Shown here piece after piece: positions 15,526 to 22,875 of a DNA stretch of 42,746 nt. The notes below the pieces were generated by a model that did not search any database, had not been told where the DNA came from, and saw only the letters and a list, made by a program, of their open reading frames with translations. How positions within the stretch are numbered: the first letter of the stretch is position 1; each line of letters begins with the position of its first letter. The position numbers and the translations under genes were made by a program. Origin of the DNA: an uncultured bacterium (lineage in GTDB: Bacteria > Verrucomicrobiota > Kiritimatiellia > CAIKKV01 > CAITUY01); the NCBI GenBank assembly GCA_903958395.1, contig CAJBSZ010000152.1:1-42746 (forward strand), read 5' to 3'.

Positions 15526-18486
15526 ATGCGACTCACTCTTCTCATTCTGGCGGGCTGGATCCTGATGCTCCCGCCGGAAGGGAGGGCGGGGACGATCCAG
15601 CTTCAGCCCGAGGTTCGGGTCGAGGTCACCAACGGCCTTCCCGTTGCGTCGATCGAGATCTTCAACGGCGGGAATGAACCGGCGCGGATGACGCGCCTGG
15701 AGGTCGGCCTGCCGCCCGGCGGGGAGAACGGGACTATCGCCGCCCCCTTTACCAGGACCCTGTCACGCACGGTGGCGCCCGGCGACTGTATTCGGGAACA
15801 GGTGTCCATTTCCCCGCCACCCGCCAGCCCCGGGGTTTACCAGATGGTGACCCGTATCCGGTATTCCGATTTTACAGGAGGAGAATTTTCATCCGTTTCG
15901 GTTTCGGATTTTTTCTGGGGTGGGGAAAGTCAGGCGGATCAATCCAATTGGGTTGTGCCTTCTGTCGCTCAGGCGTCGCTGGGACGGACAGGAACGCTCC
16001 GCGTGTCGTTATTGTTGATTCAGGATGAGCCCGTTTCGGTCACGGTGCGGCTGGTCTTGCCGGATGAATTGGGCTGTCCGACCCCTGTGCAACGGGTGGT
16101 GCTGGAGCCTGATAGCACGAGGGATGTGACCTTTGAGATTGCTAATAAGCGGGCGCGTCCCGGGGGAGTTTATCCGGTTTTTGCGATTGTGGAACAGGAG
16201 GCACCGGGTTTTCACCGCAGCGCCTCAGCGGCCGGGGCCGTAACGGTAACCGACATCAAGTGGGTGGGGCAGTCGGGCTGGGTTTGGCTGGCCGGATCGT
16301 TCGGTCTGGTTGCCCTTTTAGGACTGGGGAGGCGTGGTCGTCGTGTAAGTCGTCAGTCGGCCTGGCTTGACGCCGTCCTGCTCACCCTGCTCAGTGGTTT
16401 TATCATCTGGCAGGTTTCGCCGGGCGATCTGATTCGTAATACCACGGCTGTGGGGGGGGATACGCCAGCCCATCTGTATCTGGTCAGTCATCTCAAGGAA
16501 CAGCTTTTTCATCATGGCCGGATTATTTCCTGGGCAGACGGCTGGTGGGGTGGGTTCCCGATGTTTCAGTATTATTTTGTGCTTCCCTATCTGGTGGCGG
16601 CGCTGTTGAGCGTGCTGATCCCCTTGTCGGTTGCGTTTAAGTTGGTCAGTGTGGCCGGGCTGGTGATGACGCCGCTGTGCGCTTACTGGGCTGGCACTCT
16701 GTGGCGGCTGCCGCGACCAGTGCCACTGGTGTTAGGGATTGCCATGTTGCCTTTTCTGTTTGTTCAGTCCCACACCATGTGGGGCGTGAATACCGCGAGT
16801 ACGCTTGCGGGGATGATTGCCAACAGTTGGAGTTTTGCGTTGATGTTACCCGCCCTGGCCTCAGCTAGCCGGGATATGGAAGAGGGCCGGTTCAGGTTGG
16901 GTACGGTTATTCTGATGGTCCTGGTGCTCTCGTCTCACTTTTTCACCTCGGTCATGATGTTTCTCGCCCTGTCAATTGTGCCGGTGTTGTGTCGGGGAAA
17001 AGGACGCGTCCCCGCAGTGAAGGTTTTGGTTCAGGAAGGGCTTTTAGCTGTTCTGATAATGGCCTGGTGGCTTGTTCCGCTGGTGGCCAAATCAGAATTC
17101 AGCATGGACTTTGGAACGAACTGGGATGTGACGCTCTGGAAATCCCTGCCGGTGTATGCGTCGGGACTGATTGTTTTGGCGATTTTGGGAGTAATTTCCT
17201 TTCCTGAACCCCGAACCCTGACCCCCGTCCCCTCACGGATCCTGCTTTGGATGCTGGCCTGCAGTGTGATTCTTTTTAAGTTTGGTTTCTGCCTGTCCCC
17301 GGTATTTGTGAATGTCCGCCTTTGGCCCTTTATTTTCTTTGCGCTGATCGCGCTGGCGGCACTGGGGCTTGGGCGGCTGTTTCAGTCAGTCCGGGGGGTG
17401 TCGATATGGCTGGTGGGGCTGACGGGCGGGGTTCTTCTGGGCGTGATGGCCGGGGACTCCATGACAGGCAGCCCAATGGATTCCGGCATTACGCGGATTT
17501 GGGCGAAATGGAATTATTCAGGGCTTGAAGACAAGCCGGCGGCTTCGGTATTTCAAAAATTAGTGTTGCCTCTAAAAGGGACGCCGGGCCGGCTTGCCAA
17601 TGATTTGTGCGAGGAGAATAATCAGCTCGGCTCAAGCCGGATTTTTGAATTGGCTCCGGTTCTTGCCGGGAAACCAGTGTTGGAGGGAGGGCTCGTCAAT
17701 TCCGCCCTGGGCTCGATGTACGCCTATACCATCCAGGGCGAGTCCTCCGTTTCCTGCGCCGGGTTTCCTGTGATTGTAACCCCGCAACCGTTCAATTTCA
17801 CAAATGCAACACGTCATCTGGAATTATTTAATGTGAAGCATTTCATTGCCCGGAGTGAACAAACCAAGCAGGCGCTTCGTCAGCAGCCCGGCTGGCGGCT
17901 GCTGGGGCGTGAGCAAGAGTGGGAACTGTATGAGTTGATGACCCATGAGGGGCGTTTTGTATTTGTTCCGCCCCGCATGCCGCTGACCGTTATGACATCC
18001 AGGTGGATGCAGAACTCCCTGGAATGGCTTACGACGATGCCGGCCCTCGAGCAGTTTGTGATCTGGCGGGAGGAGGGGGCGCATGCAAAGGATGGCGAAG
18101 AGGGCCCCCTTACGGAAAAACAATTTCAGGAATGCCTGTCAGGATGGCGGCAAGGATCGACGAATGGATTCGGTGTGCCGCTTTCCGCATCAGGGACAGG
18201 GTGTATCCGTTCCGAGGAAGTCTCTGATGAAGGCATCCGTTTCAAAACCACGGCAATCGGAACTCCGCATATTGTGAAGATGTCGTGGTTCCCGAACTGG
18301 AAGGTGCGCGGGGCGCGTGGCGTTTACCGGGTGTCGCCGGGGTTCATGCTGGTGTATCCTGAGCAGGAGACTGTTGAACTCTATTATGGAACGACCGGGA
18401 GTGACAGGGTAGGCTATGGGCTGACCGTATTGGGTTTGCTGGGTGTGGTGTTGGCGGTGATTAAAAAAGGACGAGTCGGAACATGA
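15526..18486 (+). CDS. Large polytopic membrane protein with N-terminal beta domain (GT-C/PTPS-related type)
   Basis: 986 residues. A signal sequence (MRLTLLILAGWILMLP) is followed by about 220 residues of beta-rich extracytoplasmic domain, then about a dozen hydrophobic helices (roughly residues 245-640) and a soluble C-terminal part ending in another helix. The first loop after the early helices contains GGDTPAHLYL and the stretch WADGWWGGFPMFQYY. This is the layout of the '6-pyruvoyl-tetrahydropterin synthase-related' membrane family and of polyprenyl-phosphate-dependent GT-C glycosyltransferases. Coupling by ATGA overlap to a GT9 glycosyltransferase supports a surface-glycan role. A GTG at 15511 would add five residues; ATG 15526 has GGGAGG just upstream, though only 3 nt away. 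No substrate can be assigned. Confidence 0.72.
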   Translation: MRLTLLILAGWILMLPPEGRAGTIQLQPEVRVEVTNGLPVASIEIFNGGNEPARMTRLEVGLPPGGENGTIAAPFTRTLSRTVAPGDCIREQVSISPPPASPGVYQMVTRIRYSDFTGGEFSSVSVSDFFWGGESQADQSNWVVPSVAQASLGRTGTLRVSLLLIQDEPVSVTVRLVLPDELGCPTPVQRVVLEPDSTRDVTFEIANKRARPGGVYPVFAIVEQEAPGFHRSASAAGAVTVTDIKWVGQSGWVWLAGSFGLVALLGLGRRGRRVSRQSAWLDAVLLTLLSGFIIWQVSPGDLIRNTTAVGGDTPAHLYLVSHLKEQLFHHGRIISWADGWWGGFPMFQYYFVLPYLVAALLSVLIPLSVAFKLVSVAGLVMTPLCAYWAGTLWRLPRPVPLVLGIAMLPFLFVQSHTMWGVNTASTLAGMIANSWSFALMLPALASASRDMEEGRFRLGTVILMVLVLSSHFFTSVMMFLALSIVPVLCRGKGRVPAVKVLVQEGLLAVLIMAWWLVPLVAKSEFSMDFGTNWDVTLWKSLPVYASGLIVLAILGVISFPEPRTLTPVPSRILLWMLACSVILFKFGFCLSPVFVNVRLWPFIFFALIALAALGLGRLFQSVRGVSIWLVGLTGGVLLGVMAGDSMTGSPMDSGITRIWAKWNYSGLEDKPAASVFQKLVLPLKGTPGRLANDLCEENNQLGSSRIFELAPVLAGKPVLEGGLVNSALGSMYAYTIQGESSVSCAGFPVIVTPQPFNFTNATRHLELFNVKHFIARSEQTKQALRQQPGWRLLGREQEWELYELMTHEGRFVFVPPRMPLTVMTSRWMQNSLEWLTTMPALEQFVIWREEGAHAKDGEEGPLTEKQFQECLSGWRQGSTNGFGVPLSASGTGCIRSEEVSDEGIRFKTTAIGTPHIVKMSWFPNWKVRGARGVYRVSPGFMLVYPEQETVELYYGTTGSDRVGYGLTVLGLLGVVLAVIKKGRVGT

Positions 18487-19682
18487 GAGTGCGACTGCTC
18501 AAAATTCTGGATGCAACAGCGGGGTTTTTCCTGTGCTGGGCAACCGGCTATTGTCTCCACCTGTTCAAAAACGGCTCGGCAGGGACGCCTCGCCCTACCG
18601 GAATACGGGAGCTTTCTCAAGGTAGGGCGAAGCCTCCGGCTGAGCCGGGATTTTTTCGACAGGCTGCTGGAGAAGTCCGGCGGATTCTAGTGATCCGGCC
18701 CGGGGGGATGGGCGATATGATTTTGCTGCAACCCATGCTGAAAAGCCTGAGGCAGCATTACCCGGCGGCAAAGATTGACCTGGTTTGCGAAAAACGCAAC
18801 CGTGAGATCCCGACCCTGGCGGGGGCCTCTGTGAGGGTGCTGCTCTATGACGCCTTTCCTTTCCGTCTCCTCTTCCAGCTCTGGCGTGGTCGCTATGATA
18901 TCGCGATTGATGCTGAACAGTTTCACTATTTCTCAGCCGTCATGGCCATGCTGAGCCGTGCGCCGGTGCGGGTTGGGTTCAAAATCAATCCCGGCCGGAA
19001 CACCCTCTATACCCACCTGGTAAATTATAATCTGGAGGGGTACGAGGCCGCAGAATTCATGCGATTGCTGGTGCCCCTCGGGATTCAGGACGAGGCGGTG
19101 GTTCAGGGATGTCTGACCATTCCCGGAAGCGGGCAGGCTCAATCCCGGTCGCTCGTGATCCATGTCGGGGCTTCCACCCGGTACAAACATTGGGAAAACG
19201 GAAACACCGTGGAACTGGTAAAGCGATTATCGTCCCTTGCAACAACGGGTGATGTTATTCTGGTTGGCGGGAGGTCTGAGGCCCTGGTGGCGGAGCGGAT
19301 TGCCCAGGAAGCCGCAGTGGGCGATCGCGTGAAGAGCCTGGCGGGCAGGTTGACGCTTCAGCAGACCGCAGAGGTGATCGGGCATGCGGCTCTTTTCATC
19401 GGGGGTGACTCAGGATTGGCGCATCTGGCCGTGGCGCTGGGGACTCCGACAGTGGTGATGTTCGGCCCGAGTGACCACAAGAAGTGGGGTGTGGAAAGTT
19501 CGCGGAATGTCGTGGTTCGAAAAGCCCTCGCTTGTGCCCCCTGTTTTATTTTCGGGTACCACAAGTTTTGTCATTCCATCGCCTGCATGTCCGGGATTAC
19601 GGTGGACGATGTGATGGCCGGGGTCAGTAGTGTGTCATTCGATCGCATATCCTCCTCAAGGAGTGATTCCAGTTCGCGATAG
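18483..19682 (+). CDS. Glycosyltransferase family 9 (heptosyltransferase-like)
   Basis: 399 residues. Transfers a sugar, typically ADP-heptose in LPS core synthesis, onto a lipid or glycan acceptor at the cytoplasmic face. The N-terminal hydrophobic helix (LLKILDATAGFFLCWATGY) is separated from the GT-B core, which begins RRILVIRPGGMGDMILLQP. The nucleotide-sugar half contains LVIHVGAS, GGDSGLAHLAVALGTPTVVMFGPSD and the Cys-rich C-terminal segment CAPCFIFGYHKFCHSIACM seen in many GT9 enzymes. The linker at residues about 31-55 is encoded by a palindromic repeat (18573-18646). The start overlaps the previous stop (ATGA). The last 37 codons overlap the convergent aminotransferase gene, and the Ser/Arg-rich tail probably contributes nothing to the fold. 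Confidence 0.88.
   Translation: MRVRLLKILDATAGFFLCWATGYCLHLFKNGSAGTPRPTGIRELSQGRAKPPAEPGFFRQAAGEVRRILVIRPGGMGDMILLQPMLKSLRQHYPAAKIDLVCEKRNREIPTLAGASVRVLLYDAFPFRLLFQLWRGRYDIAIDAEQFHYFSAVMAMLSRAPVRVGFKINPGRNTLYTHLVNYNLEGYEAAEFMRLLVPLGIQDEAVVQGCLTIPGSGQAQSRSLVIHVGASTRYKHWENGNTVELVKRLSSLATTGDVILVGGRSEALVAERIAQEAAVGDRVKSLAGRLTLQQTAEVIGHAALFIGGDSGLAHLAVALGTPTVVMFGPSDHKKWGVESSRNVVVRKALACAPCFIFGYHKFCHSIACMSGITVDDVMAGVSSVSFDRISSSRSDSSSR
18573..18646. repeat. Palindromic repeat element inside the GT9 coding sequence
   Basis: Two arms of about 27 nt (18573-18599 and 18621-18646) are near-perfect inverted copies; the inner nine bases next to the loop (CGCCCTACC / GGTAGGGCG) match exactly and the outer part differs by a few bases and one gap. 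The loop is 21 nt. The arms contain CTCGCCCTACC and GGTAGGGCGAAGCC, which from memory resemble dispersed palindromes in Verrucomicrobia-related genomes; this is unchecked. It is read through in frame in the linker between the membrane helix and the catalytic core of the glycosyltransferase. Confidence 0.7.
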
Positions 19683-20578
19683 ATGGGGCCAGGTTTTCCT
19701 GTCCCGATGGGAAGGCTGTCAAATTCAACGCCTGCGGCGACATTAAGGGTAGTTCCCGTCAGGAGGAACTCGCTTGCGGCCAGGATGTCCTTCCGGGAGA
19801 TGTCCGCAAAGGCGACTGCCTTGAGGATTCCGGAACGGGTCAGTGTTCCAGCCAGTTCCATGACGCGTAGCATGGTGGTTCCCGCCAGGATTCGATCCAA
19901 CTTGGGGAACAGGAGGCGCTTATCGGCGGTCACGATGCCCATGTTTTCGATGGCGCCTTCCGTCAGGAATCCCTGCTCGTCAAACCCTGCCGAGAAATTG
20001 ACACCGGCATCCACGGCTTCCTTTTTCATCAGGACATTGGGCGCATAGTTGCAGTTTTTTATATGGCTCATACCGGCCGACTTTGCGGCGATCCGGCTGG
20101 TGCAGATGCGTCCGCCTTCGGGGTGGAGCTTCATGAACGGAGTGCCGAGCGATGTGACCACAACATACAGCTGAGGGGCCGGACAGTCGTAGGGGTTGAC
20201 GGCAAAGCTACCGGGTCCGCGTGATACATAAACACGAATCATGCAGTCCGGCTTTCCGGCTGCCCGAACGGTTTCTCCGATGATGGTCATGAGTTCAGGG
20301 TGGGCGACAGGAAGGGTGAGGAAGAGAGCCCGGGCTGATTGATCAAGCCGATTCAGATGTCCCTGCAGGTTGTAGATGCGGCCGTTGACGGTTTTAATGG
20401 CTTCAAAAATACCATCGCCCCGATGCACCATATGGTCATCTATAGGGAGGAGCATCAGGGCCGGATCGGTGACAATTCCGCCAAAAAGGCTCGAGTACAT
20501 GGCGAAATAGCCGTCCTGATAAGAATGGCGTAAGGCAGCGGCGAGTGCCGGCCAGTCGGATAAAGTGAACTGTTTCAT
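19571..20578 (-). CDS. Class IV (branched-chain/D-amino-acid/ADC-lyase type) PLP aminotransferase
   Basis: 335 residues. Fold-type IV PLP enzyme; members transaminate branched-chain or D-amino acids or cleave aminodeoxychorismate. Motifs: HRGDGIFEAIKTVNGRIY with the following HLNRLDQSARAL, the Schiff-base lysine in HIKNCNYAPNVLMKKEA, and the cofactor-phosphate region LTEGAIENMGIV and RILAGTTMLRVMELA. The start at 20578 (MKQFTLSDW) is chosen because homologous sequence begins about there; no clear ribosome-binding site precedes it, and the reading frame extends to 20710 without family features. The family's usual end, near KPGPIYRELESLL, leaves about 20 extra residues that overlap the convergent GT9 gene by 112 nt. 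The substrate is not predictable from the sequence alone. Confidence 0.88.
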   Translation of the reverse strand: MKQFTLSDWPALAAALRHSYQDGYFAMYSSLFGGIVTDPALMLLPIDDHMVHRGDGIFEAIKTVNGRIYNLQGHLNRLDQSARALFLTLPVAHPELMTIIGETVRAAGKPDCMIRVYVSRGPGSFAVNPYDCPAPQLYVVVTSLGTPFMKLHPEGGRICTSRIAAKSAGMSHIKNCNYAPNVLMKKEAVDAGVNFSAGFDEQGFLTEGAIENMGIVTADKRLLFPKLDRILAGTTMLRVMELAGTLTRSGILKAVAFADISRKDILAASEFLLTGTTLNVAAGVEFDSLPIGTGKPGPIYRELESLLEEDMRSNDTLLTPAITSSTVIPDMQAME

Positions 20579-20644
20579 GGGGGTAAAATAGCAGAAAAGC
20601 ATTTCAGCACAACTCCCCGCTTGCCCGTGACTGTTTAATGATTC

Positions 20645-21361
20645 ATGATCGCCGATATGGAGTTGTTTGCGGAGCTGAAAAAAGAGGAGCAGGATGCGTT
20701 GTGGCGCCATGCCGCCCCGTTTCTGGTCTGGGTACTGGTGATGTGTCTGCCGATGCAGAATCTGGCTTTACGATATGCCCTTCAGGTGCTGGCTGGAGTG
20801 GCGGCCCTTCTTGTTGCCAGACCCTGGCGGTACTATTCCGGTCTGTCTGTCCGCTGGCTTCCGGTGTCGGTTCTGGTGGGTGCGGGGGTGTTTGCGTTTT
20901 GGGTGATTCCGGAGTCTGCCCTGATGAAGCGTGTCCCCTGGCTTTACGATTTGTACATGAGCGTTGCGGTACGGGGTGCTGCAGTATCTGTTGCCGGGGG
21001 AAGTCCGTATGCGCCGGAACAGTGCGGCTGGGTTCTTTCCGGGGTGCGGTTGGCGGGTTCCGCTTTCGTGATTGCCGTCATTGAAGAGTTTTTCTGGCGA
21101 GGGTTTCTCATGCGCTGGTTGCGGGGGCATTCATTTCTGGGCGTTATTCCCCGGGGGATGGGCTGGGGGATTTTGCTGACCAGTTCTGTCTTGTTCGGCT
21201 TGGAGCACAGTCGCTGGCTGATGGGGGTTTTGGCGGGCCTGGCCTATGGGCTACTCTATATCCGGACGGGCGACCTTTGGGCGGCTGTGACGGCCCATAT
21301 CACAACCAATTATCTGCTGGGACTCTATGTCCTCGCCACCGGCGCCTATATATTCTGGTGA
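20645..21361 (+). CDS. CPBP-family intramembrane glutamic endopeptidase
   Basis: 238 residues with about six to eight hydrophobic helices. The CPBP (CaaX protease/bacteriocin-processing) motifs are complete: EEFFWR (Glu147, Glu148, Arg152), FGLEH (His188) and HITTN (His218, Asn222). The family includes Rce1-type prenyl proteases and bacterial immunity or processing proteases; a subset described as CAAX prenyl protease-related occurs with exosortase systems, and this protein's size and motif spacing would fit it. No exosortase is in the window. ATG 20645 is used; ATG 20657 is possible. It is divergent from the aminotransferase with a 66-nt gap, and its 3' end overlaps the convergent DUF2851 gene by 16 nt. 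Confidence 0.87.
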   Translation: MIADMELFAELKKEEQDALWRHAAPFLVWVLVMCLPMQNLALRYALQVLAGVAALLVARPWRYYSGLSVRWLPVSVLVGAGVFAFWVIPESALMKRVPWLYDLYMSVAVRGAAVSVAGGSPYAPEQCGWVLSGVRLAGSAFVIAVIEEFFWRGFLMRWLRGHSFLGVIPRGMGWGILLTSSVLFGLEHSRWLMGVLAGLAYGLLYIRTGDLWAAVTAHITTNYLLGLYVLATGAYIFW

Positions 21362-22806
21362 GCGCTAAGCGTTTCGGGGAGCCTGCAGTCCCGGCAGCCA
21401 TTCCGGCTGTTCAGGCAGAAATCGTTGAAGATCTGGAGCAATCCCTGCTGTCGCAATCCTGAGCGGTAAAGGGAGGGATTGTGATCGTGTCCGAACAGGG
21501 CGTGTGCGGTGTGGCGTCCAAACCGGTTGTCATCCTCATGCGGGAGCGACTTGAGCCAGTTCGATTCGGGCTTCGAGGAGGTAGTGGCGGCCATCCAGGG
21601 GACAATGACATTGGTGAGGAGGCTGGCGGCCCGGCCGGGGCCGATGAGGGCTGCGGGCGATGCACCGCGCGGACTCGAGAATCCGCTTCGCCATGCCCAA
21701 TAACTTTCTCCACCCACAGTTTGCAAGGCCTCCAGAACTGTTTTAAACGAGGAGGTACTCAGGGAAGATGTCATGATCTGCTGAAGAGGGGAGTCGGCAT
21801 TCATAAACAGACCGGCGGCAGCCATGAGTCGCCGGAGCGGGTGATTGACGGGGCGGACATGGGAGAGGACCCAGTCACTTCTGGTCAGTGTTTTCCCCTG
21901 CCAGGCAGCTTGATGCCGCCACCAGATATCCCAGAGGGATCGGACAAATCCCTTTGTTTCCTCGTCCCATAACGGATTTGTTTTGGGCGGAAGAAGTCCG
22001 GAAACCCCTGCCAGAAGGGCGTAAGCCGTCGTCAGGGTGTTTTTCGACTCCTGGTGCAGAAGGTCGAGCGGGAGGCATTGGGCCAGTTTATGAAAGGGGT
22101 TCCGGTTATGTTTATAGCCCAGCGCTCCCATGATTTCTTCATAGAGCGTTTGAGCCCGGTTGTCTCCTGACATGGCCTGCACAAGGCGTTCGGTTTTGAG
22201 CCGAAGTCGTTCTTCGCCGGCTGAGTCCAGAAAACTACCCTGCTGATCGGGTGACCAGGTTTTTAAGAGGTGTGCGCAGGGTGGACTCGGAGCGAGGTTT
22301 GCAAAGGGATAGGCGGGTAAGTCCAGACTGTCGAACGAGAACGACGGGATTTTTTTCAGCGCCTGTCTCAGGGCGATCTGAAGCACTGGGGCGGGGAGAT
22401 CGGGCTCCTGAAGGATGCCGTCAAAATAAGTGACGTGGGCGATCACGCCCCGATACCGGCGGTCCGAAGCATGGCCGTGATGCCGCCAGTCAGCGGGACG
22501 TATGTGTAGTTCAATGTCACCGCGCACTGTGCATTCGTCAGGTCCGATCCGAAGGATGGCATCCAGGAAGTCCGGTCCTGCTTCCAGATTCCAGCGTCCT
22601 GGATTTTCAACCTGGACCAGGCGCCCGTCTGCCGTGAGGAGAGGGGTGGGGCGGTAGGCGGGATCCATCCAGACACATCGCAGGTGCCGCTCAGACCACG
22701 GAAAGTCCGAGTTGCCGACGGTTTCCCTCACGGCGGTTGAGAGAGACAGTCGAAGGGCGCGGTACCGGCATGCCTCCGGAAAAAGCTCATTGAAGGAAAT
22801 GGACAT
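21346..22806 (-). CDS. DUF2851 family protein
   Basis: 486 residues. The N-terminal half carries the DUF2851 pattern: NPGRWNLEAGPDFLDAIL, GDIELHIRPADWRHHGH, D-x-x-Y and GVIAHVTYFDG, a layout of conserved acidic and His residues that looks like a metal-dependent active site. The C-terminal end has a four-cysteine-like cluster (DFC...NGCRDCRLPE), probably zinc-binding. The family is found in Bacteroidetes and PVC bacteria and has no established function that I know; a nuclease-like fold has been my impression but I cannot prove it. ATG 22806 lies 60 nt downstream of the nucleoside kinase stop, with a palindromic hairpin between them. The 3' end overlaps the CPBP gene. Confidence 0.82.
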   Translation of the reverse strand: MSISFNELFPEACRYRALRLSLSTAVRETVGNSDFPWSERHLRCVWMDPAYRPTPLLTADGRLVQVENPGRWNLEAGPDFLDAILRIGPDECTVRGDIELHIRPADWRHHGHASDRRYRGVIAHVTYFDGILQEPDLPAPVLQIALRQALKKIPSFSFDSLDLPAYPFANLAPSPPCAHLLKTWSPDQQGSFLDSAGEERLRLKTERLVQAMSGDNRAQTLYEEIMGALGYKHNRNPFHKLAQCLPLDLLHQESKNTLTTAYALLAGVSGLLPPKTNPLWDEETKGFVRSLWDIWWRHQAAWQGKTLTRSDWVLSHVRPVNHPLRRLMAAAGLFMNADSPLQQIMTSSLSTSSFKTVLEALQTVGGESYWAWRSGFSSPRGASPAALIGPGRAASLLTNVIVPWMAATTSSKPESNWLKSLPHEDDNRFGRHTAHALFGHDHNPSLYRSGLRQQGLLQIFNDFCLNSRNGCRDCRLPETLSAHQNI

Positions 22807-22844
22807 GCCCTTGTATTTAGCTAAACTAATTAACTAGTACAAGT

Positions 22845-22875
22845 AAATACTGAAGACCTTCAGTCTTCAGTATTT
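22845..22875 (-). terminator. Perfect 13-bp hairpin after the nucleoside kinase gene
   Basis: Arms 22845-22857 and 22863-22875 are perfect inverted copies (AAATACTGAAGAC and its complement) with a 5-nt loop. The right arm includes the kinase stop codon (22869-22867, TGA on the minus strand). No long U-run follows in the minus direction (TACTTGT), so it could be a weak or bidirectional terminator or an RNA-stability element rather than a classical intrinsic terminator. Confidence 0.5.
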
